A stretch of DNA of 18,792 nt from SD8 sp035528475 (GCA_035528475.1 DATKYO010000069.1:1-18792), one strand, 5' to 3'. Counted from the first letter of the stretch, positions 5,615-14,059 are shown. The notes: generated from the letters alone by a model not told the origin. Made by a program: numbers and translations.

Positions 5615-6850
5615 ATGACTGCACGGAAAATCCTGCTGTGTATCCTCGACGGCGTATCTGACCGCCCCTGCCCTGAATTCGGCAACCTGACGCCTTTACA
5701 GGCTGCATACACGCCAAACCTGGATACCATGGCACGTGAAGGGATATGCGGAATTATGGATCCCATTGGACCGGGAATACGGCCGGGATCCGATACCGCT
5801 CATCTGAGCATACTTGGATATCCGCCGGAACACTACTATACGGGAAGAGGACCCCTGGAAGCAGAGGGGAGTGGAATTCATATGTTACCCGGCATGATCG
5901 GGTTTCGCGCGAATTATGCCACTGTGGACAGCCACGGGGTAGTGATCGATAGGCGGGCCGGGCGGATACCGCACACAGCCCCCCTGAGTGAAGCCATCCA
6001 GAAAGGTGTGGATCTCTCTGGGTATGGCGTTGAATGCATTTTCCGGTCCGGTGCAGGGCACCGTGCTGCACTGGCTTTCAGGGGTGAAGGCCTGGGGGCA
6101 GAAGTCTCCTCAAATGATCCGAAGGAAGAGGGTGTGGTACCCTCCCTGTTCAGGCAACTTCAAAAAACGCCTGAAAATGAGAAAACTGCGGCTGTCCTTA
6201 ATGAATTTGTCAGGCAGGCTGTTGATATTCTTAAAGATCACCCGCTCAACATCGAGCGGGCTGGCATCAGAGTACCCCTGGCCAACATGATCCTCATCCG
6301 CGGTGCAGGGAAGATGGGTCATTTTGAACCTTTTTCAAAACGATATGGAATAGAAGGAAGCGTTATATCGGCAGCAACCCTGATTTTAGGGATAGGGACT
6401 GCAATCGGGCTCTCCCATGTCAAAGTGGAAGGCATCACAGGATCGGCGGATACGAACCTGAAAGGAAAAATCGCGACTGCAATTCAAGAACTGGAACGCG
6501 TTGATTTTGTCCTTCTGAACATCAAGGGGGCTGATGAGGCTGGACATGACGGGGATCCTGTCCGGAAAAAAGAGTTTATAGAGCAGGTGGATACTGAACT
6601 GGGTCATCTTTCCGCTTTGGAAGACTGCCTTTTGGTCTTCTGCGGAGATCATAGCACGCCCTGCAGTATAAAAGATCATAGCGCCGACCCTGTCCCCCTC
6701 CTCATCCGGGGAGAAGGGGTGCGGGTTGATGACGTGGATCGCTTTGATGAATTGTCATGTGCCAGAGGGGGGCAGCACCGTATCTGCGGTGGTTCGCTTA
6801 TGCCCATCCTTATGGACCTGACCAACCGCTCCCATAAATATGGAGCCTGA
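5615..6850 (+). CDS. apgM: 2,3-bisphosphoglycerate-independent phosphoglycerate mutase, archaeal type
   Basis: A 411-residue protein of the alkaline phosphatase superfamily, archaeal ApgM branch. It interconverts 3- and 2-phosphoglycerate, mainly for gluconeogenesis in a methanogen. Visible features: the N-terminal metal site LCILDGVSDRPC followed by LTPLQAAYTPNLDTMAREG; the catalytic-Ser region GPGIRPGSDTAHLSILGYPP; FRANYATVD; the metal-binding stretches IKGADEAGHDGD and CGDHSTPCSIKDHSADPVPLLI. Length is normal for the family (about 400). The ATG at 5615 gives the family N-terminus and may be read from a leaderless transcript. The next gene starts on the last base of its stop codon, so the two are co-transcribed. 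Confidence 0.95.
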   Translation: MTARKILLCILDGVSDRPCPEFGNLTPLQAAYTPNLDTMAREGICGIMDPIGPGIRPGSDTAHLSILGYPPEHYYTGRGPLEAEGSGIHMLPGMIGFRANYATVDSHGVVIDRRAGRIPHTAPLSEAIQKGVDLSGYGVECIFRSGAGHRAALAFRGEGLGAEVSSNDPKEEGVVPSLFRQLQKTPENEKTAAVLNEFVRQAVDILKDHPLNIERAGIRVPLANMILIRGAGKMGHFEPFSKRYGIEGSVISAATLILGIGTAIGLSHVKVEGITGSADTNLKGKIATAIQELERVDFVLLNIKGADEAGHDGDPVRKKEFIEQVDTELGHLSALEDCLLVFCGDHSTPCSIKDHSADPVPLLIRGEGVRVDDVDRFDELSCARGGQHRICGGSLMPILMDLTNRSHKYGA

Positions 6851-7713
6851 TGGAGAGAGAGATGAATCCGGAATATACTCCTGCTGGAATTTTTGGGGTG
6901 GATACGATTTCGTTTATCGAGCCATCCTATGCCGACCTGATTGATGACCACTTCACGGACCTCATGACAACCCTCGAGGGGGATCAGGGAAGGCTGTTGA
7001 TCGATGAAGAGTCAGATCCGCTTGCACTTGCGGTCATGACCACAGACGGGTGGATTGCCGGCTCATTTCACCTGCGGCGCCCCACTGCCACCCTGATTGA
7101 ATATTTTGAGGGACTGGGAGGAGATATCTACCAGGAGGATCGGGACATATGGGAGCAGTCTTTGTGTGAATATTACAGCCTTGCCATTAAGCGGACTGTA
7201 GGCCCGGCAATGGAAGACCTGAATCCAAGCCGTGCGGGGATGATCGATTCGCTCCTGGAAGAAATATGGGGAGAACAGGAGGGAGTGGCATGCCTGGACT
7301 GCTGCTGCGGGTCAGGTGTTGGCTCACTCGTACTTCGCGACAGGGGAATGAAGCCCGTATCATTTGATATCGATCAGTCGCTTCTCTCGCTCGGATTTCA
7401 TACAGGGAGGCTTCGGCCGGAGTTTACCATATGCATCGACGCCTCGATTGCCAGCAGGTACACGGGTCAGGCAGAGAGCGGGCTGGGACTCATGTTCGGT
7501 GAGTTCAATGACTTCAATACTGACTCATGGGAGATGATCACTGCAGAACTGATCTCCCTTACCGACAGGTCTCTCATCACTGTCGGCACAGAGAGGGAAG
7601 CAGCCATGGTTAAGCAGTGGGGAGAATCGCGGCATCGGCAGGTAGAAGTGGAAGAGAACCCCCGTGACCCCATATATGACCGGTTTGTCTGCATTATTGA
7701 AGAAGAGTCGTAA
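6850..7713 (+). CDS. unassigned SAM-dependent methyltransferase-like protein
   Basis: A 287-residue acidic protein that I cannot name. A single class I methyltransferase-like signature is visible: ACLDCCCGSGVGSLVL at about residues 147-162 (nucleotide-binding loop), followed by PVSFDID near 169-175, where an acidic residue could bind SAM ribose. The first 140 residues look like a family-specific helical and acidic domain with no motif I know. No catalytic motif such as NPPY or DPPW is visible; the later GEFNDFNTDSWEMI may take the motif IV position. Three consecutive Cys in the loop are unusual. The ATG overlaps the apgM stop by one base (TGATG); a second ATG at 6862 is possible. Coupling to apgM suggests co-expression but gives no substrate. 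Methylation is inferred from fold only. Confidence 0.6.
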   Translation: MEREMNPEYTPAGIFGVDTISFIEPSYADLIDDHFTDLMTTLEGDQGRLLIDEESDPLALAVMTTDGWIAGSFHLRRPTATLIEYFEGLGGDIYQEDRDIWEQSLCEYYSLAIKRTVGPAMEDLNPSRAGMIDSLLEEIWGEQEGVACLDCCCGSGVGSLVLRDRGMKPVSFDIDQSLLSLGFHTGRLRPEFTICIDASIASRYTGQAESGLGLMFGEFNDFNTDSWEMITAELISLTDRSLITVGTEREAAMVKQWGESRHRQVEVEENPRDPIYDRFVCIIEEES

Positions 7714-7732
7714 AAAATGAATCCGGGTTACC

Positions 7733-7757
7733 CTTATAGGATAAAGAGTAATAGGAG
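7733..7757 (+). promoter_or_regulatory. possible TATA element and Shine-Dalgarno for the PH-domain gene
   Basis: CTTATAGGATA (7733-7743) is a weak TATA candidate; GGAG at 7754-7757 lies five bases before the ATG at 7763 and decides that start over the in-frame GTG at 7757. A small GGGT/ACCC dyad at 7725-7733 lies just upstream. Confidence 0.35.
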
Positions 7758-7762
7758 TGAAC

Positions 7763-8344
7763 ATGAATCAGGATCTTCCTGAATCCGGGAAAAGCCTCGT
7801 CCCTTCGAAAAGACTCAGGTCCCTTTACAACCTCTATCTCATTATTATTGTATGGATTGGAATCCTGCCATGGTTAATCCCAATTGCACTGTTCATCTCC
7901 CCGAAGGTGACATTGCTAATTGGCATCCCCATCATGGCGATAGTCCTGTTCGCACTGTGGTGGATACCCAAATACTATTCGACAATCCGTTATATCCTCA
8001 CAGACAAGGAAATTAACTGGAAACGCGGGGTGTGGTTTAAGCAGACGGGAATTGTGCCATATAACAGGGTTACAAATGTCGATATCCTTCAGGGGCCACT
8101 GTCACGCCTCTTTTTGGTCTCTTCTGTCCGTATACAGACTGCCGGATATTCTGCCCAGGCAGCTGCGGAGCTGGTCCTGGCCGGAATTGAAGATCCGGAA
8201 AATTTGCGGGAGATAATCATGCGGCATATCCATTCTGGCCCTCCCGGGGCGGTGGAGACTTTTGCAGAGAGCGGCAACGAAGCAGAGATTCAAAAGAGTA
8301 TACTTGCAGAACTAACAATGGTACGAAAACTGCTTGAGAAGTAG
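7763..8344 (+). CDS. membrane protein with bacterial PH (bPH2/DUF304-type) domain
   Basis: About 193 residues. After a polar N-terminus come two hydrophobic segments, roughly residues 23-47 (LYLIIIVWIGILPW...) and 50-68 (LLIGIPIMAIVLFALWW), forming a hairpin in the cytoplasmic membrane. A bPH2-like domain follows: STIRYILTDKEINWKRGVWFKQTGIVPYNRVTNVDILQGPLSRLF and then VRIQTAGYS. This is the YdbS/YdbT-type arrangement; the YxLTDxxI, IPYNRVTNVDxxQGPLSR and VxIQTAG elements are characteristic. The domain faces the cytoplasm and its role is poorly known. The C-terminus is a short helical tail (IQKSILAELTMVRKLLEK) that may form a coiled coil. ATG 7763 is chosen for its Shine-Dalgarno. Convergent with the helicase gene, 18 bases apart. 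Confidence 0.82.
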   Translation: MNQDLPESGKSLVPSKRLRSLYNLYLIIIVWIGILPWLIPIALFISPKVTLLIGIPIMAIVLFALWWIPKYYSTIRYILTDKEINWKRGVWFKQTGIVPYNRVTNVDILQGPLSRLFLVSSVRIQTAGYSAQAAAELVLAGIEDPENLREIIMRHIHSGPPGAVETFAESGNEAEIQKSILAELTMVRKLLEK

Positions 8345-8354
8345 CAGCAGCTGG

Positions 8355-8369
8355 TTTTTTTTCTATTTT
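8355..8369 (+). terminator. T-tract terminator of the PH-domain gene
   Basis: Eight T at 8355-8362 followed by CTATTTTT, starting ten bases after the stop codon. The T-rich stretch runs on into the end of the opposing helicase gene, where it encodes that protein's lysine tail on the other strand. Confidence 0.6.
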
Positions 8370-10411
8370 TTCCGTTTCTTTTTAGGAGGGCTGTGAACAT
8401 CTTCATCCTGCTCGCCGCATTCCAGTTCGGCAGCGATGTCCACAGGTTCATCCATTTTCCTGATCAGTGACAGGATTCTGAGGAGACGTTCCACCCCGAT
8501 AAAATGCTCAGCCATGACTCTGGAAAGTGGGGTAAGTTCAATTTTTTTGTTTGTCTCAGCAACAAGCCTGTGCTTAACCAGAATCGGGAGAACCGTCTCC
8601 ATGGTCCCCACCATATCGTTGCAGATGGCATTCAGCGCTTCTTTGTCACCCCTGCATACCACAGCATTGGCCACATATTCCTCTGAACTCTTCTCGACAT
8701 CATGGATCGGGGCTACCTCCTCCATCTCCCCTTTCAATAACCTCATCGCCATCTCTTCTTCAGTGGCCGATGATCCGCGGGCATATGTGGCTCCGGGTTC
8801 GGCAAGGATAACCACTTTTCCCAGGTCATGATAATCGGGCCTTCCTGCCCGACCGGCCATCTGGTTGAACTCCTGGACGGAGAGCCATGAAATACCCATG
8901 GCAAGTGAATCGAAGATGACCTGTGATGCCGGAAAGTCGACTCCTGCCCCAAGCGCGGCCGTGGTGACAACTGCTTTTAATTTTCCGGCTAGAAATAGGT
9001 TTTCTACATTTCTCCGTTCCTTTGATGTGAGTCCGGCATGATACGCTGCATAACCGGGCCCCAGTGCATCCGCAATTACGTGGCATCTGGCACGGGAATT
9101 GGAAAAGACTATAGTCTGGCCGTGAAAACCCTTGCTTGATACAGGGGTATATTCTACTTTACATAGGCGTTTAATTGTGGGAATTTTCTGTTTATGCTCA
9201 AGGAATACCAGGTATCTCTCCAGCGAAACTGGCCTGTCATCATAGCGTACCAGTGTAGCACCGATTTTTTTTGCCAGGAGATTTGGAACGCCGATTGTGG
9301 CACTTAAGTACAGGAACTGGGCCTTTGGCGCCAGGTATTTCAACCGGGCTATCAACCCGTCAAGCCGGTGTCCCCGGTCCTCATCCTCCAGCATCTGCAC
9401 TTCATCAATGACTACCGTGCCCACCTGCGAGAGCTTTTTTCCGCTCCTGATCATATGGTCCACCCCTTCATAGGTCCCTACGACAATGGGTGAATGGACA
9501 TTCCGATCGCCTACAGGCCGGTTTTCCGGCAGGTTGATCCGGCTTTTTCCTATCATGATGCCCACATCGGCAATTCCTCCGTATCGCTCCTCGAATCTCT
9601 GGTATTTCTGGACCGCCAGGGCGACCAGTGGTACAAGAAAAAACATCTGGCCCCTTCCTTCCAGGAAGTTTTTAAAACCGGCCATCTCTCCGATAAACGT
9701 CTTTCCGCTGGCAGTGGCTGATACTATGAGAAGGTCTTTGCCAAAGAGCAGGCCTGCATCCACGGCCATCTGCTGGGCAGGCATCAGGCTCTCTATCCCG
9801 CACAGGTCCACAAATTCGCGCGGAAGCGGCAGCTCCTCCAATTTTTGTGTATTCTGCACGGGGTGGGCTTCCAGGCGGTCAAAGAGTGTCTGAGACATCT
9901 GCATCTGATCAGGCTGGATACTGGCTAAGACGCGATCCATATCGCGATAATTCCTCAGCAGTTCCTCCAGGTGCCCAACTGCCTGCCTGCCGACGCGACC
10001 CATATGAGCCATCTCACGCCGGAGTTCCCTTTTTGCGCATTCAAAACAGATTTGCTCACCTTTTCCGTACCTGACCGAGGTTTTCCGATCAATGGGAGTG
10101 ACCCGATCTCCCAGAAGGCAGATGCGGCAGAGTTTCACGTATGAAAACGGGATCTGAAAGCTTTCCAGAAATGATTCAAATAAAACGTCACGTCGCGTAA
10201 GACGAACCTGGGCTTTCCGTAAGGCCATGATGAGATCTTTAGTGGGCGTATTCCGGAACTGTTTCTTGTTGCCCCACCGAAGCCTGTAGTGAACCGGCCG
10301 GTCCCCTTTGGGTGTGGAGGTGATCTCAGTAATTCCCACCCCTCTCAAACGTTTCTCTTCGATAAAGAGAATTTTATAATTCCCTTTGTAGGGATGGACA
10401 ATCACCATCAT
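8363..10411 (-). CDS. euryarchaeal DEAD/DEAH-box helicase with N-terminal zinc finger (DUF5814-type)
   Basis: A 682-residue superfamily 2 helicase. Residues 1-90 form a family-specific N-terminal region, then a four-Cys zinc finger (Cys95, Cys98, Cys122, Cys125; CRIC and CFEC). The helicase core follows: PAQQ near 211, Walker A SATASGKT 231-238, DEVQ 336-339, SAT 370-372, YHAGLTSKERR near 457, TTAALGAGVDFP near 483 and QMAGRAGRP 517-525. It resembles Hel308/Ski2-like helicases in the core but lacks their usual N-terminus; I recall the family as archaeal DUF5814 helicases. The substrate (DNA or RNA) is unknown. The C-terminus ends in the basic tail PPKKKRKK. It begins within an ATGA overlap with the upstream regulator gene, so it is co-translated with it. 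An alternative start is the next ATG, one codon on. No terminator is evident past its stop. Confidence 0.9.
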   Translation of the reverse strand: MMVIVHPYKGNYKILFIEEKRLRGVGITEITSTPKGDRPVHYRLRWGNKKQFRNTPTKDLIMALRKAQVRLTRRDVLFESFLESFQIPFSYVKLCRICLLGDRVTPIDRKTSVRYGKGEQICFECAKRELRREMAHMGRVGRQAVGHLEELLRNYRDMDRVLASIQPDQMQMSQTLFDRLEAHPVQNTQKLEELPLPREFVDLCGIESLMPAQQMAVDAGLLFGKDLLIVSATASGKTFIGEMAGFKNFLEGRGQMFFLVPLVALAVQKYQRFEERYGGIADVGIMIGKSRINLPENRPVGDRNVHSPIVVGTYEGVDHMIRSGKKLSQVGTVVIDEVQMLEDEDRGHRLDGLIARLKYLAPKAQFLYLSATIGVPNLLAKKIGATLVRYDDRPVSLERYLVFLEHKQKIPTIKRLCKVEYTPVSSKGFHGQTIVFSNSRARCHVIADALGPGYAAYHAGLTSKERRNVENLFLAGKLKAVVTTAALGAGVDFPASQVIFDSLAMGISWLSVQEFNQMAGRAGRPDYHDLGKVVILAEPGATYARGSSATEEEMAMRLLKGEMEEVAPIHDVEKSSEEYVANAVVCRGDKEALNAICNDMVGTMETVLPILVKHRLVAETNKKIELTPLSRVMAEHFIGVERLLRILSLIRKMDEPVDIAAELECGEQDEDVHSPPKKKRKK

Positions 10412-11217
10412 GGTGCGATCAGGTCATGGATAAGATAGGTCAGCCCCACGTTCTCCAGCCTCTTGAGAAAATCGGTAAATTCCTCGTCCACTATGAGTAT
10501 GGCACAGTCAATTCCATGAAATGCCGCCTCTATCACTCCTTCCCTGGCCCCGAAGAACATATCCGGCTTTTTTCCGGCCTGCAACAGCGCGATATAGGCC
10601 TCGAGGCCCACAGCTGCAACAATGCCCACTTTGGATATCATCTCTGCCAGCCGGTCCTTGGCCACCTTCCTTGATCCGCCCCGCTGGATCCGGGGAACCT
10701 TGCAGACATGAACGACCCCTTCTGTATGGTCAATGATCCCGTTCAGACGGGCGACACCTACGTCTTCTCCAACGGCGGCATCCATCACCACTATGCCCAT
10801 CGCGCTCCTTTGAGCCCTTGAGGCATACAGCCAGCCGTCCTGCATGTACACTCCTACCTCAGTGCCTTCTTTGAGATCTTCGGCCGCAATGGCTGTCCAT
10901 GTCGATACCTGCTGGATTATATCGCGCCTGATATGCCGGGCGTAGGCCTCAAGCGCCTCGGCATTCTGAAGCACCCACTCGATTCCGTTGCGGGTGACGT
11001 CATATCGCCCTCTGCCATGAGCGGCCACCATGCCGTCATCAACAAGCTCCCTGATATATTCTGAGACCGCCTGGGGAGTCACTCCCATCTTCTCGGCTAT
11101 TTCCTGCTGCCTGACCGCCGGCTGGTGCTCTGCAATCTCAACGAGGATTTGAAGGCGGGTAACCTCCCTTTTACTCCTCAAAATAGTATACAGAGGATCC
11201 TTACTGACTCCTGTCAA
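10408..11217 (-). CDS. winged-helix transcriptional regulator with conserved archaeal C-terminal domain
   Basis: A 269-residue protein. The N-terminal winged helix spans about residues 18-75, with the recognition helix region QQEIAEKMGVTPQAVSEYIRELVDDGMV and wing GRGRYDVTRNGIEWV, as in MarR/Lrp-like archaeal regulators. Residues 80-265 are a mixed alpha/beta region (TAIAAEDLKEGTEVGVYMQDG, DAAVGEDVGVARL, VGIVAAVGLEAYIALLQAG) that may be a ligand-binding domain; I do not know the ligand. The start codon is probably the TTG at 11217, with GGTG five bases upstream; it overlaps the preceding regulator gene by 17 bases. The stop overlaps the helicase start by four bases. The overlap with the helicase suggests the two act in one process, or that this protein regulates the operon. 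Confidence 0.82.
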   Translation of the reverse strand: MTGVSKDPLYTILRSKREVTRLQILVEIAEHQPAVRQQEIAEKMGVTPQAVSEYIRELVDDGMVAAHGRGRYDVTRNGIEWVLQNAEALEAYARHIRRDIIQQVSTWTAIAAEDLKEGTEVGVYMQDGWLYASRAQRSAMGIVVMDAAVGEDVGVARLNGIIDHTEGVVHVCKVPRIQRGGSRKVAKDRLAEMISKVGIVAAVGLEAYIALLQAGKKPDMFFGAREGVIEAAFHGIDCAILIVDEEFTDFLKRLENVGLTYLIHDLIAP

Positions 11218-11713
11218 GCAGCACCAGTCCCTGTCCCTTTACATCAAGATGAGGGATGCGCTTGGCCAGACCCTTGATGAATACAGGGCTGACTCCAAAC
11301 TTCCGTGCGATGTCATTGATAGAACTATTCCCGCATTTTAATTCTTCTTCAACCCGTTCCACCATACTGCGGAGATTTTCGTCATTCGATATTGAAATGT
11401 AGATAAGATCTGACAGATCGGTGAAATTACACTGGAAATTCGCCCTGAATTTATTATAAATTGCCCTGAATTCCTTCACGGGATGCTTTCCAGGCTCAGG
11501 CATCCGCCATTGCTCTTCAATAAGGTTTCCTTTTTGGAGAATGAGTAGGCACTGGCTGACACCATCCATGGAAAGGTGCTGGCATAGTTCATCCTCGGTC
11601 ATCCACGTCTTATTCAAGAGATCATAGATCTCCTTGAAGTGAGCATTGTTAAAGGTAATAAGTAGTGGAACAAGCTCAACTGGATCATTGACTATCCTGA
11701 TATGACCGGTCAA
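11201..11713 (-). CDS. ArsR-like helix-turn-helix regulator of methanogens
   Basis: About 170 residues. The N-terminal half looks like a winged helix (VPLLITFNNAHFKEIYDLLNKTWMTEDELCQHL, then VSQCLLILQKGNLIEEQWRM), as in ArsR-type proteins. The C-terminal part holds a second helix-turn-helix-like segment (NSSINDIARKFGVSPVFIKGLAKRI). No metal-binding cysteine motif of classical ArsR is evident. Family members annotated in methanogens begin close to the HIRIVNDPVELVPLL segment. I therefore prefer the TTG at 11713, which has AGGG eight bases upstream, over the TTG at 11719. It heads the regulator - regulator - helicase unit and is divergent from hypF, with overlapping 5' regions, so it may control hypF or itself. 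Target unknown. Confidence 0.75.
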   Translation of the reverse strand: MTGHIRIVNDPVELVPLLITFNNAHFKEIYDLLNKTWMTEDELCQHLSMDGVSQCLLILQKGNLIEEQWRMPEPGKHPVKEFRAIYNKFRANFQCNFTDLSDLIYISISNDENLRSMVERVEEELKCGNSSINDIARKFGVSPVFIKGLAKRIPHLDVKGQGLVLLDRSQ

Positions 11714-11721
11714 TCGCAAAA

Positions 11722-11765
11722 CCCTATTATTATATTGCGCGACAATCCAATAAATTTTCGCAGGA
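11722..11765. promoter_or_regulatory. overlapping divergent promoters of the regulator operon and hypF
   Basis: Plus strand: TATTATTATATT (11725-11736) is a good TATA candidate for hypF; a start near 11757 leaves a short leader with AGGA (11762-11765) five bases before the ATG. Minus strand: the complement of 11750-11757 reads as an AATTTATT-like TATA; a start near 11728 leaves about 15 bases to the TTG at 11713, with AGGG (complement of 11722-11725) in between. Each TATA element lies on or next to the predicted start of the other transcript. Confidence 0.45.
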
Positions 11766-11770
11766 ATCTA

Positions 11771-14002
11771 ATGTGGAAAAGTGGCACAATTATTGTCAGA
11801 GGTATCGTCCAAGGTGTGGGTTTCCGGCCTTTTGTCTATTCAAATGCCAAGAAATTCAATATATCCGGCTGGGTGAAAAATCTCGGAAGTGAAGTGGAAA
11901 TACGTGCCAGGGGAGAAAATTTTGAGAAGTTTCTGGAAACGGTATGGGAAGGCCCGTTCCTGTCAAGGATCGACAGTGTGAATGTTATCCCCTGGGAAGG
12001 GCCATTCCCCCAGGGTTTCGAGATCCTTCCCAGCCGTGAAGGGACTCTCTCCGGCATGATCCCCCCCGACATCGCCACCTGTGATCTCTGCCTTGATGAT
12101 ATTGGCAGGAAAATGGGTAGATACGAGGGATACTGGTGCACTTCCTGCGTAAACTGCGGCCCCAGGTATAGTATTATTCAAAGTCTTCCTTACGACCGGG
12201 AAAGGACTTCAATGGCCGAATTTCCGATGTGCCCTGAATGTATGGAGGAATACAATAACCCGGAATGCAGGAGGCATCATGCCCAGACTATTGCCTGCAC
12301 ATCGTGTGGTCCCGGGCTCTCTCTCCTCGATTCGGCCGGGAAACATGTCGAATGCTGTGACGTGCTAAAAGAAACGGCAAATCTCCTTGACAGCGGCGCA
12401 ATAGTGGCTATCAGGGGAATCGGCGGCTTTCATATCGCCTGTATTGAAGACTCGGTAAAGGAGCTGAAAGGGAGACTGGGGAGATCAGAACAGCCGCTTG
12501 CCATTATGATCAGGCCTGATTACGTGGACACAATTACCCATGTGTCGGCGGCGGATCGCCTGATGCTCGAGAGTTGCCAGAGGCCTATCGTCGTTTTAGA
12601 AAAGAAAGACCATGCCGCCCATTCCTCGATCAGTAATCTTCATACAATCGGCTGCATGCTGCCCTATAGCGGACTGCATCACCTCCTGTTCAGGCACCTG
12701 TCCCACCCACTCCTGATCATGACCAGCGCGAATGTCCCGGGCTATCCCATGATCACCGACATAGATCGTGCTATGTCAAAGATGAACCGTGACGTTGATT
12801 TTTTCCTTACACATGATCGGCTCATCGTGAACCGGTGCGATGATTCCGTGGTAAGGGACGGATATATCATACGACTGTCCAGGGGCATTGCACCCAAACG
12901 GGAAAAAATCGACCTGGGGGCGGCCTGTATTCTGGGAGTGGGGCCGGAACTCAACTCAAATATCACCATATATAAAGACGGGTTTTGCATTACCTCCCCC
13001 CATATCGGAAATGTCCGGAATCCCCAGACCTATGGTTATCTTCAGGAGACCATCGAAAAGTTTGGTCATCTGTTAGGCGCCGGATATGACTGTATAGCGC
13101 ATGATGCTCATCCCCAGTTCCTCTCCACCCGCTATGCCCGCGAGTTGGCAGCAGAATACGGAGCCGTCCTGGTACCAGTCCAGCATCACCAGGCCCATAT
13201 TGCGGCGACCACTATGGAACCCTGCATAGGTATTGCCATCGACGGTGTAGGATACGGAGAGGACGGCACTATATGGGGTGGGGAGATATTTGCAGGGCAG
13301 GCCCCTGAATACAGGCGTGTAGCCCACCTGGAGACCGTCCCCATGCCGGGAGGCGACCTTGCCACAAGATTCCCTGAGAGGATGCTCTATGGGATTCTTC
13401 CCGATAAAGAGATACTCGATATTCTGTCCTCCCGCGGATGGACCGATATCGAGACAGGTGTGCTCGAAATACAGCTTTTACAGGGGATCAATGTATCACG
13501 CACAAGCAGTACGGGGCGGGTACTTGATGCGGCATCGGCTCTTCTTGGAATCTGCCGGGAACGTACCTATGACGGGGAGCCGGCAATGAAACTTGAATCG
13601 CATGCCACCGGTGGAACGCCGCAGCCCTGGGATCTTGTGTATGGAAGAGACGGGGACTGTGAACTTCTCTCCACCTCATCACTCTGCCGGAGAGCCCTGG
13701 AACAACTGAATCGTTCACCAAAAAACGATATCCGCCAGATCAGAAACATTGCCGCATCATTCCAGTTCAATATTGCGAGGGGGATCGCCGGCCTGGCCAT
13801 ACATGCTGCCAACGACCTGGGACTCAACCGTGTAGCTCTCTCCGGTGGCGTGGCTTACAACAGGGCCATACGTGAGACCATCCGAAAAGAAGTAATTGCT
13901 GCCGGACTGGATCTGGTAATGAATGTCGAATATCCCCTGGGTGACGGCTGCATATCCTATGGACAATGTATTTTTGCCGGCATGAAGAGCAAGACTGAGT
14001 AA
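11771..14002 (+). CDS. hypF: carbamoyltransferase HypF, [NiFe]-hydrogenase maturation
   Basis: A 743-residue protein. HypF uses carbamoyl phosphate and ATP to make carbamoyl-adenylate and transfers the carbamoyl group to the C-terminal Cys of HypE, the source of the cyanide ligands of [NiFe]-hydrogenases. Domains in order: acylphosphatase, residues 4-90 (VQGVGFRPF with Arg19; WVKNLG with Asn37); two zinc fingers (CDLC 104-107 with CTSCVNC 123-129, and CPEC 154-157 with CTSC 176-179, including RRHHAQTIAC); a YrdC-like domain from about 200 (GAIVAIRGIGGFHIAC); and a C-terminal Kae1-like domain with VPVQHHQAHIAA and ALSGGVAYN. The family length is about 750 residues. ATG 11771 is chosen for its AGGA site and because the acylphosphatase domain starts there; reading from 11702 would add 23 unlikely residues. 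No other hyp gene is nearby. Confidence 0.96.
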   Translation: MWKSGTIIVRGIVQGVGFRPFVYSNAKKFNISGWVKNLGSEVEIRARGENFEKFLETVWEGPFLSRIDSVNVIPWEGPFPQGFEILPSREGTLSGMIPPDIATCDLCLDDIGRKMGRYEGYWCTSCVNCGPRYSIIQSLPYDRERTSMAEFPMCPECMEEYNNPECRRHHAQTIACTSCGPGLSLLDSAGKHVECCDVLKETANLLDSGAIVAIRGIGGFHIACIEDSVKELKGRLGRSEQPLAIMIRPDYVDTITHVSAADRLMLESCQRPIVVLEKKDHAAHSSISNLHTIGCMLPYSGLHHLLFRHLSHPLLIMTSANVPGYPMITDIDRAMSKMNRDVDFFLTHDRLIVNRCDDSVVRDGYIIRLSRGIAPKREKIDLGAACILGVGPELNSNITIYKDGFCITSPHIGNVRNPQTYGYLQETIEKFGHLLGAGYDCIAHDAHPQFLSTRYARELAAEYGAVLVPVQHHQAHIAATTMEPCIGIAIDGVGYGEDGTIWGGEIFAGQAPEYRRVAHLETVPMPGGDLATRFPERMLYGILPDKEILDILSSRGWTDIETGVLEIQLLQGINVSRTSSTGRVLDAASALLGICRERTYDGEPAMKLESHATGGTPQPWDLVYGRDGDCELLSTSSLCRRALEQLNRSPKNDIRQIRNIAASFQFNIARGIAGLAIHAANDLGLNRVALSGGVAYNRAIRETIRKEVIAAGLDLVMNVEYPLGDGCISYGQCIFAGMKSKTE

Positions 14003-14003
14003 A

Positions 14004-14011
14004 TTTTTTTT
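14004..14011 (+). terminator. oligo-T terminator of hypF
   Basis: Eight T begin two bases after the hypF stop codon. No strong hairpin precedes them, as is usual for archaeal termination. Confidence 0.6.
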
Positions 14012-14059
14012 ACGGTATGGGTATATTACCTGCGCTTATTCTTCGATAATTAAATTGTG

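Noticed and set aside
8363..8386. PKKKRKK at the helicase C-terminus resembles a eukaryotic nuclear localisation signal
   Set aside because: Archaea have no nucleus; the tail is explained by nucleic acid binding or by the T-tract on the opposite strand.
9486..9893. 135-codon open frame on the plus strand inside the helicase gene
   Set aside because: Antisense to conserved helicase motifs; composition is typical of a mirror frame.
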